This document shows, piece after piece, positions 56,122 through 64,000 of a stretch of DNA of 64,000 bases (positions are counted from its first letter, which is position 1; each line of letters opens with the position of its first letter). The DNA comes from Kalaharituber pfeilii (lineage: Eukaryota > Ascomycota > Pezizomycetes > Pezizales > Pezizaceae). Below the pieces are notes generated by a model. That model ran no database searches, had not been told where the DNA came from, and saw only the letters and a program-made list of their open reading frames with translations. Made by a program: the position numbers and the translations under genes. The stretch is taken from assembly GCA_015179045.1 (NCBI GenBank), contig WHUZ01000020.1, positions 372,001 to 436,000 on the forward strand. Reading direction: 5' to 3'.

Positions 56122-56554
56122 TGCCTTTCCTACTCAATACAACTTCTGTCAGAGCTTTAGGTATCGTGCGATGCTCACTAGCGGCGATGACATTGATTGC
56201 GGTTAGTGAATTCAAGATTATTCGATAAAGAGTTACTCACATGCCGCCCGGAATGAACTGGTATTGCGTTTTGAGAAGATGATGGGGGACGTGAAATCAA
56301 GAAGAGCGACATTTGGAAGTATAAATACCTACGGCAGCTGCGATGGTGCTGCCACACCTTTGACTCAAAACACAATGCCTGCGTAGAGGAGATCAATGCT
56401 TACTGCTCACGTCAATTTATCATACAAATTTGCCTAGAGGATGCAGTTGTATCATGCGCAAGAAGGCGATAATCGCGAAGAGAGGCATGTAAGAATGTCC
56501 TCTTGGCCATGGGCCTCTTCAGGTTCGATCGCCGTATCATTATACAATTGACAT
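56122..56554. other. Upstream region of the oxidase gene
   Basis: Minus-strand TATTTATA near 56320 could be a TATA box. TTACTCACATGCCGCCC at 56231-56247 resembles a scrap of a family A tail. Nothing else seen. Confidence 0.4.
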
Positions 56555-57023
56555 CTGCATTTAATTGCGGCACGTACTTACAGTACGAGGACGAGATGGT
56601 CACAGAGGCAAGCATGCGCCAGCTGGCCAAGGCACAACGGGCAGAAGAAAGAGACAGACTGGGATTGAGCTACAAGCCTCTACAGAGGCTGGCCTTTGGT
56701 GTACGCACTCTGGCGGGCCTGCTGGGGGCAAAGGCCTGCGGGCATGGAGACATAAGATCGGCAAGGCAGACGGACCGGAATGAAGGTGGTGCAGGGACGA
56801 GAAGGGGAAGACTTCACACATATTGGGTAGGTGCAGGATTTGGAGGAGAAGGTGGCTGGACGGGCTGGAAGCGCTACACCGACCACCGGAGTCAAGCGAA
56901 GGAGAAGGGGACCCATTGGTAGAACTCTTGAGGTGGGCGGATCAATAAAGTCTTAAATCTTGTGTTTCGTTCCTGTTTACTTCATTTTTTTTTCTCCCCG
57001 GCCCCTGCAGTACCTGGGGAATA

Positions 57024-57086
57024 ACCCTGCCATGGCTTGGCGCTGTAAGCGGGGTTATGTGATTTTAAAAAAAAAAAAAAAAAAAA
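57024..57086 (+). mobile_element. Minimal family B tail nested in the inner LINE
   Basis: CCCTGCCATGGCTTGGCGCT, GCGGGGTTATGTGAT and poly(A); 13-bp duplication TACCTGGGGAATA at 57011-57023 and 57087-57099. Confidence 0.93.
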
Positions 57087-57099
57087 TACCTGGGGAATA

Positions 57100-57420
57100 G
57101 GAGGAGGGTAGCCACCCTCGCAGGTATACTAGGGGACAAGGGTTTGCGGCAGTGGAGACATCAGATAGGAAAGGAGGATTCACCGGAGTGTAGGTGGTGC
57201 GGCAAGGCTCTCGAGAACTTCGCCCACATCATGAATGAATGCGAGGTATGGAAGAGGAGATTACCGGGGGGGGAGGCCGGGGTGAGGCACCCAGCGAAGT
57301 CAGACGAGGGAGGGGACGGGCTGGCGGGGATCTTAGATTGGGCGGCAAATTAACTTTCCTTTTGTTATCACTTTGTATCTAAACTCTCGCCATAGCCTTC
57401 CAGGCGGCATGCGAGTAATG

Positions 57421-57448
<28 letters not shown>
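57100..57448 (+). mobile_element. LINE 3' end nested in LINE-4
   Basis: Encodes GKEDSPECRWCGKALENFAH ending in NECEVW (CCHC knuckle) and stops at 57353; followed by CTCGCCATAGCCTTCCAGGC and about 28 A. Target duplication not certain because the surroundings are T-rich. Confidence 0.8.
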
Positions 57449-57453
<5 letters not shown>

Positions 57454-57563
57454 TTCCTCACTTTCTCCTTTGTACCTAATATATCGCCATAGCCCTTAGG
57501 CCGGCAAGCGAGTAATGATATCAAAACAAAAAAAAAAAAAAAAAAAAAAGCTGCATTCAATTG

Positions 57564-58080
57564 ACATTACAAATTACATTCATTCAGATTGGTAAAGAGT
57601 ATTTGAAGCAGGGTCAACAGGAGAAAGGTTATCACTCTGCGTTGATCCATGCATCAAGCGCTGATGCTGCCTACTACCTGTCTGGTAGTGTAGGAGTGTA
57701 AAAATTTGGAAAAAGAGTCATAATTTGATTGCACAGCTTTTGTGCTTCGCTATTGATCAATTAATCCTCTCTGAAATTTATGCAAGCACGGCATCAGCTG
57801 AACTGAAGCCATAGTCTAGATCAGGTAGCTGCGTGCCCGTAATTGGATAATACGACTAAGTTCTACATCTTGCAGGTCTAAGGAATTCGCTTTGAGGCCA
57901 TTGCGTTCAATAATGAGATACCCAAAGATATTCTACGACGTCACCCCGGTGGGCTAAAAAACAAAAAGAAAGCAAAAGAAATAATCATACTTGTTAAGTT
58001 TCATGCGCCGTCGATGGAAACCTGCTCATGTTCCGAGTGGGAGTCGGCATACCTGTAAACAACAAGTTCCGATCAGAGCG
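57564..58080. other. Intergenic, no gene seen
   Basis: No frame of note. Confidence 0.4.
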
Positions 58081-59300
58081 TCAGCAGCTGAATTCGATGA
58101 GGGATAATTCTGGCAGTGTCAACCGGCACTCTCGGAGTGTATTGATCAACAGCCCATCACGCTGTGAGTAACAACCAACGGCTGCAGTGGCCGACCCAAT
58201 AAGCAGTCTGATGAGCGGCTCAATGAGGAGCCTACCAGTGCCCAGCCAGTGGTCCAGATTCCAGAGGACCAGAGCACCCTTTTGCAACAGCATGAACTTC
58301 GTCTCAATTGAGCAACGTCCTAAGAGGGCATCTTAGGCATTCTGTGATATTGCAAGATTGAGATAACTGACCATTCTGAAGATATTGGGCATATCGGGTG
58401 TATTAAGAATATTGAGCGCACGCATGAGATATTGGGCGTATTTGAGCATATCAAGTATATTGAGTGCATACATGAGGGGTTGAGCACATTCGAAATATTG
58501 GGCACATTGGGCATATTGGGCATATTGGGCATGTTCAGTATGTTGAGCACGCACTTCTCACTAGTATATTGAGTATCATAAGTAAAATTGGTATGCCAGC
58601 AACTGTATGTCTGGGCTCGAGTACAACAACTGTGCACTATGCGGAATATCTCATGCATGTCCATATACGCACTCAACATGCTGATGATACCCAGTATCTC
58701 ATATGCGCGCTCAATATGTTTAATACGCCTGATATGCCTAACAGCTTCAGGGTGGTTAATTATCTCAATCTGGCAATATCACAGCATTCCTAAGATGCCC
58801 TCTTAGGACATTGCTCCATTGACACGAAGTTTATGCTGTTGCAAAGGCCACTTGGTGGACCACTCATGAGGCCGCTCATTAGGCTGCTCATTGGGCCGCT
58901 CATCAGGCCGCTCATTGGGTCGGCCACTACAGCCACTGGTTGCTATTCACAGCGTGATGGGCTGTTGATCAAAGAACTGGAAGAGAACGGCAGAGAACGG
59001 GCAGGAGTACGATGTGTTGGAGAATATCTTTTCCGGGATAAGGTTCTAGAAGGCAGGGGGTGGGGGATGATGGCGAGGTGAGGTCATGTATGTAAAATTT
59101 TCTTTCAGCCTGTCTCCGGACTGTGAGGGCTTAAGGGACCCTGCCATGGCTTAGCGCTGCAAGCGGGGTTACGTGATGTAAAAAAAAAAAAAAATGGGCT
59201 GTTGATCACTACACTTCCTGCCTGCCGATTGACTTTGCCGGAATTACCCCTCATTCTGACGTCAAGTTCAGCTGCGGCCACATGCTTGCTGGCCACACCT
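58081..59300. repeat. Large imperfect palindrome, about 500-bp arms
   Basis: Left arm 58081-58580 and right arm 58590-59300 are reverse complements: for example CGTGATGGGCTGTTGATCAA, AAGATGCCCTCTTAGGACAT and GAGCGGCTCATCAG pair across the centre near 58585. Short TGGGCATAT units (about 9 bp) occur near 58500-58545. The right arm is longer because a family B element is inserted (58972-59194). Confidence 0.8.
58972..59194 (+). mobile_element. Longer family B LINE-end insertion (223 bp)
   Basis: 14-bp duplication TGGGCTGTTGATCA at 58958-58971 and 59195-59208. Ends CCTGTCTCCGGACTGTGAGG, GGGACCCTGCCATGG, GGGGTTACGTGATGT and poly(A), matching the end of the ORF1-only element. The inverted arm at 58130-58150 shows the uninterrupted site. 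Confidence 0.93.
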
Positions 59301-59889
59301 GTAGAGTGGAACGTGTTTGTTGACGCGAGTATTGCAGTTACAGGTATGGCAGGCCTAATCTCGTAACCAGACGCTGACTAAGCGGAGTTTCATGCATGTG
59401 TGTTGCTCCGCTAGACTATGGCAGGCCCCCTTAAACGGGGACATCTTTAACCGGAGTGAATTATGCAACAACTTCAACGCCTTGAAACGCAATTAAAATA
59501 AACAGCTAAAATTTATTTTACTTCATACTATCTTTAATTCATAGAAACACAATCATAAAAAATTAAATAATTCAATATCGCTTCATAGAATTATTCAATG
59601 TGCTCTAAATTATCATTCTACTATACTCTGGCTTCAATTTGAGTTCCCTTAAGAGCTATTTGCACTTAAAGAAATTTTTTGTTGTAGTATCTAGGAAATG
59701 ACCAATATCTCAGTTATGCACAATATCTTGCTATAGGAACATACAGTGCTATATTACAGATCTTGAGCTGTTACTACCCATGTATTGTAAGATAGCACTG
59801 GTAGTACCATTGCTACCATTTCTACTATTATATGAGCAGATGCAGCATTGCAAAGAGTTAGTATTTGCTGGTGGGTACTAGAGGGAGTT

Positions 59890-59932
59890 TCCCTGCCATA
59901 GGCCAGTAGCCTGTATGTGGGGTTACGTGCCC

Positions 59933-59966
<34 letters not shown>
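59890..59966 (+). mobile_element. Minimal family B (variant) tail insertion
   Basis: TCCCTGCCATAGGCCAGTAG, GGGGTTACGTG and about 29 A; TAGAGGGAGTT duplicated at 59879-59889 and 59967-59977. Confidence 0.92.
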
Positions 59967-59968
<2 letters not shown>

Positions 59969-60351
59969 GAGGGAGTTATTTCATAAGATACAGAGGTGAT
60001 GCAACTGTAGATGCTATAGGAGTAGCATTTTCACTTTTTTTCCTTAGAATTCAGAATCAGCGCAGTCAATATAGTCTATAATTAATTCATTTTACATATT
60101 AGAGATATATTCTGTAAGATATGCCTGACATTTGGGTGTTGGGAAGGGTGCAAAACCGGCACCAAGGTGCTCAGCGTTACCGGTATGCACATCGTTACCC
60201 ATACGGTACTGATATTGTGGGTGCTACCATTGCAAAAAAATCTTTCTGCACTTTCCTCCCTATATGTTGCCGTAAGCATGAGTAGTCTAGACCGTACTAT
60301 TGAAAGTTTCCTTTGCAGAGGAGATGCGTTGGGACTGTCTGTACGGACTCT

Positions 60352-60353
60352 TT

Positions 60354-60388
<35 letters not shown>

Positions 60389-60428
60389 TCATTAATCGCT
60401 TGCCGCCCTACGGGCTATGGCGATGAGG
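60352..60428 (-). mobile_element. Minimal family A tail insertion
   Basis: Poly(T), ATATCATTAATCGCTTGCCG, complete hairpin to CTATGGCGAT. GGACTCT duplicated at 60345-60351 and 60429-60435. Confidence 0.88.
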
Positions 60429-60649
60429 GGACTCTGTGATATTGTGCGGAATCTCTGGTATTGTGCGGACTGCTGTATAAGATGGAGCTGGAAGTCAGCT
60501 ACAGTTGCAGGTGCTACAAGTGCTGCAAGTGCTGCAGGTATCACGGATGCACGAGACAGGAGAGGCGAGGCACACTATGAGAGTGAATGAATGTAACTTC
60601 ACCAGTGAAAACTACATAAAGGCGAGCAGGGGAAGGGTATATATAGATG

Positions 60650-60700
60650 AGAGCCCTGACATGGCGAAAAGCTGTATGCGAGGTTACGTGATAAAATATA
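60650..60700 (+). mobile_element. Diverged family B tail insertion
   Basis: GCCCTGACATGGCGAAAAGC, GCGAGGTTACGTGATAAAA; ATATATAGA on both sides may be the duplication. Confidence 0.65.
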
Positions 60701-60785
60701 TAGAGAAGAGAGTGTAAACATGAGTTAATATATATGAATAGACTTGAACTTCTGATGAACTTCCATGAACTTCTCCATTCCAATT

Positions 60786-60818
60786 TAATATCATTACTTG
60801 CATGCCCGCCCTGAAGGA
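60786..60818 (-). repeat. Degenerate family A tail
   Basis: ATATCATTACTTGCATGCCC, GCCCTGAAGG. Confidence 0.55.
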
Positions 60819-61425
60819 ACTAATGAAATAAGCACAAAGACATTCAAAAACCGCATAGAGACCCACGACCCTCGCTAGTAAGGTAGGTGGAAACAAGAGA
60901 AGTGAAAATAAAACCCAATCCAAACACAACCAATGTGATGCCCATGAATCTCTCTGTAATACAGGCAAAAGGAAACAGACCAGGTGAACCTCACTCACCA
61001 TGCCGTAGTGCGTTTCCCTGCTTTCGGCAATATTCGTCAATCACGTTATTTTGGTCGCCAAGCACTGTTCTGGCACTTGTTCTCCCGTCACATAGAGCTA
61101 TCCTGCAGGGCATTTTTCAATGACAGTGGTGGCTCGGTATCAGTGACTGTAAGTGCTCGAAGTCTCTAGTGATCTTGAGGGCATGATGAAAATTCTTCAT
61201 GCAAACAGTCAAGACAGTTGATTTGCCATAATTATGCAATGCTTGGCAACCTGTGCTGCTGTGCAGACAGTCCTCATCTGTAAAAGGCAATACCATCTAT
61301 AAAAGGTAATTATACTGTGTTGTCCGGGCAAGTGTGTTACTGCCACAGCTATGCAATAGATAATCATGGAGACAGGCCGTGCGACATTCCAACAATCGAT
61401 CTACGTAGACTTAGTGTTGCAACCA

Positions 61426-61498
61426 TAGCGTCAAAGTTTATGGCCTGATGCGGTCCGAGAGCCGCAGGCAGAATGTGCCTGCCTGGAGAGGTCCCGCT
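61426..61498 (+). repeat. Solitary end of the long-TIR element family
   Basis: GTCAAAGTTTATGGCCTGAT through GGCAGAATGTGCCTGCCTGG to GAGAGGTCCCG matches the right TIR of the 39220-40594 element at about 80%. I saw no partner end in the window. Confidence 0.7.
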
Positions 61499-61556
61499 AT
61501 GAGCACTACCCACCATCACCGCATATGGTAAGTGTTTTGTACATACCTCTACACCT

Positions 61557-61958
61557 ATGTACGACGACTTCACAATCGCTAGATTTACTTCAAAATTGAC
61601 AAGTCTGTCCGTACGCAACCTTCACACACCTGTGCGTGTCAGATCAAATCCTGAAATTTTGAAAAATCATGCGGTGGATGTTTCAGTTGAGCATTTGGAG
61701 GCTCAAATTATACACGATTTTCTGCGCATCTCAGTTCTGGCACGATATCCAGACTTGAGATTGACACTCAATTTTCCAATATCCATAGAGTTCCAATATC
61801 TACACCAGCGCGCACTTACTGCACCATCAGTACCTGATATGGTGACACACACCGCTCTTTGGGTACAGTTCCAGTTCTGTGGATATGTGAATACGAGCTG
61901 GCCGGATTTAGTACGGTTTGCATGGCGGAAAAAAGGTGGAAGGACAATAGATGGATGA
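61557..61958 (+). CDS. Unrecognised protein
   Basis: 133-residue frame with ordinary composition (HLEAQIIHDFLRISVLARYP, WVQFQFCGYVNTSWPDLVRF). A second frame from 61859 continues past it with RIDYTKGQQELRAWVPVGKQ to about 62090 and is then cut by a LINE tail; a frameshift or intron may link the two. I do not recognise a family. It could be a host gene remnant or part of an element next to the solitary TIR. Confidence 0.35.
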   Translation: MYDDFTIARFTSKLTSLSVRNLHTPVRVRSNPEILKNHAVDVSVEHLEAQIIHDFLRISVLARYPDLRLTLNFPISIEFQYLHQRALTAPSVPDMVTHTALWVQFQFCGYVNTSWPDLVRFAWRKKGGRTIDG

Positions 61959-62102
61959 CACACAGGATTGACTATACGAAGGGCCAGCAAGAGCTGAGAG
62001 CATGGGTTCCAGTAGGAAAGCAAGATTACCATGAGTCAGTTTGTTGGATGTTCAAGTGCATTGCCCAATATTCAGGCTATGGCTCCCTTCATCCTTTACC
62101 TT

Positions 62103-62165
62103 GCCCTGCCATGGCGAACAGCTACAAGTGGGATCACGTGATAAAAAAAAAAAAAAAAAAAAAAA
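62103..62165 (+). mobile_element. Minimal family B tail insertion
   Basis: GCCCTGCCATGGCGAACAGC, GGGATCACGTGAT and poly(A); CCTTTACCTT duplicated at 62093-62102 and 62166-62175. Confidence 0.93.
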
Positions 62166-62175
62166 CCTTTACCTT

Positions 62176-62930
62176 AAATGTCATACACATTGCTTTCATG
62201 ACAAAACGAATCAAAGCTATCCAGGAGCGAGCCCGCTCGTCGCCGATGCACGGAGCGTCTTTGTAACTTATCACTCTAGCACACCCATCACTGGTCCCTA
62301 CGTAGCATACTTATAATCCTTATTAGGCATTTCCTAGGAAATCGTGCTTACCTAATTATAGACAAGTGCGTCGGTCTGCCGTTCTGGCTCGGACGAACCT
62401 TGGTGAATATTTTTTCGGTTGATAACGGCTTCCGAAGCCGACAGAAGGAACATAGGTCAAAAAGTCCATACTGTAGCGCGGGCGCGGCCCCGGCAGCCCC
62501 AACCGAGCCGTTCGTCCCGTTTATTGCCCGTCTGTTTTGATGAGGTGTCATGTAGTTGGTCTCGGTGCCGAAGGGGATGGTTACTACCCGTTGAAATTAG
62601 GCGTATGTAGTTTACACCCGAGTTGCCATTCGCTACTGTGTGGCTTACTGCATTCTTTTCGATTGGCGCTGTTACTGTTCTTATCTCCACCCACGTAAGA
62701 TGCCTTGAAGGCATATCTGTGCTATCTTCATTTTCAAACTTACTGAATCTCCCTTCTACATTTAAGATTCTTTGTCGCCTATCATTATTCATGTATATAA
62801 GTCAGAGTCTCTTGCGACTCTTCATTCTATATGCGAGATTACATTGATACATAATTGTCGACTTTTTCTACAGTGCCGCCTAGTGTTTGTGGACACCAGC
62901 ATGGATTGCACTATGAGGTAGATCTTACCT
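62176..62930. other. Intergenic, no gene seen
   Basis: Frames at 62457-62792 (-) and 62623-62847 (+) have no recognisable domain. Confidence 0.4.
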
Positions 62931-62935
62931 TTCTA

Positions 62936-63374
62936 GGTGCACCATCACAGATGGGGTAATGATGTGCCCACCGGTAATGATGCGCGCTCTTGGCACTCCT
63001 CCTCACGCATTTTCCCATCGTATTATTTACTGCAAGCATACAACATATATTAAAATTACATACTACAAGGCTAATTCGATATCGCTAAATCAGAATCTTT
63101 CATCAGAATCACGAAAAAATCAAAAGATCAAGATCTCTGAATAAATCTGTCATCCTCTATCCAAAAAAAGACCCCCTTGCAAATGACCTATCCAATATCA
63201 CCCAAAATTAAGAGATTATTATAGAGACCTATCAATACTTATTCACCGTACATCAGTCTATTAAGTTATAGTTAGCAATTGCATATAGAATTCATGAAGA
63301 GTGCAGTCTACCTTCAAACATATAGATAAAATTCAGATTCTCGGGCCAATCTTTGGATCTCGATGTCATCATCG
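62936..63374 (-). mobile_element. Truncated relative of the pogo element at 23161-25914
   Basis: CTCTTGGCACTCCTCCTCAC near 62988 and CCTTCAAACATATAGATAAA near 63313 match 23210 and 23530 of the other element; the TIR-like start lies after TA at 62934-62935. The transposase C-terminal start (REFxFYL-like) is reached, then the copy is cut at a family A scrap (63375-63396). Confidence 0.7.
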
Positions 63375-63396
63375 CGGCAAGCGAGTAATGATACTA
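63375..63396 (+). repeat. Scrap of a family A LINE tail
   Basis: CGGCAAGCGAGTAATGATAC with no poly(A). Confidence 0.6.
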
Positions 63397-63589
63397 GGTG
63401 AGGCCGTCAGTTGCCGTCCTGATTAGGCAACGTTCCTAGGAATGGGGGCCCTATGCGAAGTCAAATAAATGTTCCGGAGGCGTGACTGGCAGAGTGATGG
63501 TAATACTATATGTGCTGGTGGAGGGGGGTGCGGTAGAGAGGAGGGTGTGGTAGAGAGCGGTGCGCGGTAAAGGAGCGGGGTTTAAGCTT

Positions 63590-63870
63590 TTTTTTCTTTT
63601 TTAACTTCTTCGAACTGACCTGCGCCTTGGTCGAAGTGGAAAGCTGTGGGCTCCAGTGATGGAGGTAACCAAAAGCGCCATGGAGAGGTGTAGAATTGAG
63701 GGCCCCGGTTCAATTCTGAGCTGGGGAAGAGGGTTGTCCAGCATCTCTCCGAGATAGACTGTAATGCTCCGGTTCCAGCAATGATCTCTTGGGAGTTAGA
63801 ATTTACCGTAAAATCTCTTAGCAAGTCAGAAATTCTAATGATGAACAATTGGGAGCTGGAACCGGGGTAA
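63590..63870 (-). repeat. Dispersed repeat R1, copy 3
   Basis: Reverse complement GGAACCGGAGCATTACAGTC... matches 11057 onward. On the plus strand CCCCGGTTCAATTCTGAG resembles a tRNA T-arm/B box, so a Pol III-type origin is possible but unproven. Confidence 0.6.
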
Positions 63871-64000
63871 CTTGTTTTTATTTTTCACATATCTGTTTTT
63901 TCCTAGCATTTTGACATTGCTTCTTCAAGTTGCTCTCAAAGTCTCAACTAATACATAATATATCTATCTATACATGAACTGCTATATCTATTGAATCTAA

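Larger units (their letters stand above)
56568..57550 (+). mobile_element. 5'-truncated Tad-like LINE (LINE-4) with a second LINE and a tail nested inside
   Basis: Duplications CTGCATTTAATTG (56555-56567) and CTGCATTCAATTG (57551-57563), one mismatch. Left part YLQYEDEMVTEASMRQLAKA matches LINE-1. Its 3' UTR (GTGTTTCGTTCCTGTTTACT) breaks off near 56990 and resumes at about 57449 (CTCACTTTCTCCTTTGTACC) up to the family A hairpin and poly(A). Between them lies another LINE end (57100-57448). Confidence 0.85.
59300..61425. other. A/T-rich gene-poor DNA with several LINE-tail insertions
   Basis: No recognisable protein. Holds a transposon-end-like TTAAACGGGGACATC near 59440 and the insertions listed separately. 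Confidence 0.5.

Noticed and set aside
58320..58679. Frame with MPN repeats
   Set aside because: Product of the TGGGCATAT short repeats in the palindrome arm.

Overview
This 64 kb window looks like nuclear DNA of a filamentous ascomycete, most plausibly a repeat-rich Pezizomycete of the truffle/morel kind. That is inference from gene content: short GT-AG introns of 53-70 bp, a NACHT-ankyrin NLR-like gene, two intron-bearing tRNA genes, a fungal-type U2 snRNA with a TATA promoter, Tad-like LINEs, pogo/Fot-type and PIF/Harbinger DNA transposons, and families of HNH and PD-(D/E)XK nuclease-like proteins. Ordinary genes are few: the NLR (2-3768, open at the left edge), tRNA-Lys(UUU) (7774-7887), tRNA-Thr(CGU) (8823-8926), two U2 snRNA genes (22064-22298 and 47488-47723, both minus), a flavin L-amino-acid/monoamine oxidase (54488-56121, minus) and nuclease-like genes (15061-17444 and 42489-43513).

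Layout. 1-3.8 kb: NLR with 16 ankyrin repeats. 5.3-7.6 kb: almost intact pogo element with TIRs and a TA duplication. 7.7-12 kb: two tRNAs and gene-poor DNA. 12.0-14 kb: 5'-truncated LINE and a TA-flanked MITE. 14.6-17.6 kb: nuclease-like gene island. 18.2-22.3 kb: truncated and intact U2 copies, a LINE 3' half, a nuclease-like gene remnant and a MITE. 22.8-28.1 kb: PIF/Harbinger element with a pogo element inserted in its ORF1. 28.1-33.9 kb: segmental duplication copy A, solo LTR, Ty3/gypsy relic. 34.6-41.4 kb: decayed LINE, then a MULE transposase gene split by an ORF1-only LINE, a long-TIR element and a LINE tail. 42.0-43.6 kb: HNH nuclease gene. 43.8-53.3 kb: second, inverted/direct copies of the 18-32 kb blocks. 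54.5-56.1 kb: amine oxidase. 56.5-64 kb: nested LINEs, a 1.2 kb palindrome and transposon ends.

Three things stand out. First, two families of tiny insertions (about 35-80 bp) occur all over the window. They consist only of the terminal hairpin plus poly(A) of two LINE families, and many have 7-14 bp target duplications. In one family the 5' ends coincide with the base of the hairpin. Second, nuclease-like genes of different folds (PD-(D/E)XK-like and HNH, possibly a third type) share the same upstream module, which suggests one co-regulated, expanding nuclease family. Third, the two U2 neighbourhoods are rearranged copies of each other: 3' flanks are swapped between U2 copies as expected for inversion between inverted U2 repeats, and the two copies keep complementary halves of one LINE.

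All intron and boundary calls were made by eye from reading frames, splice signals, repeat comparison and target duplications; no database search was run.
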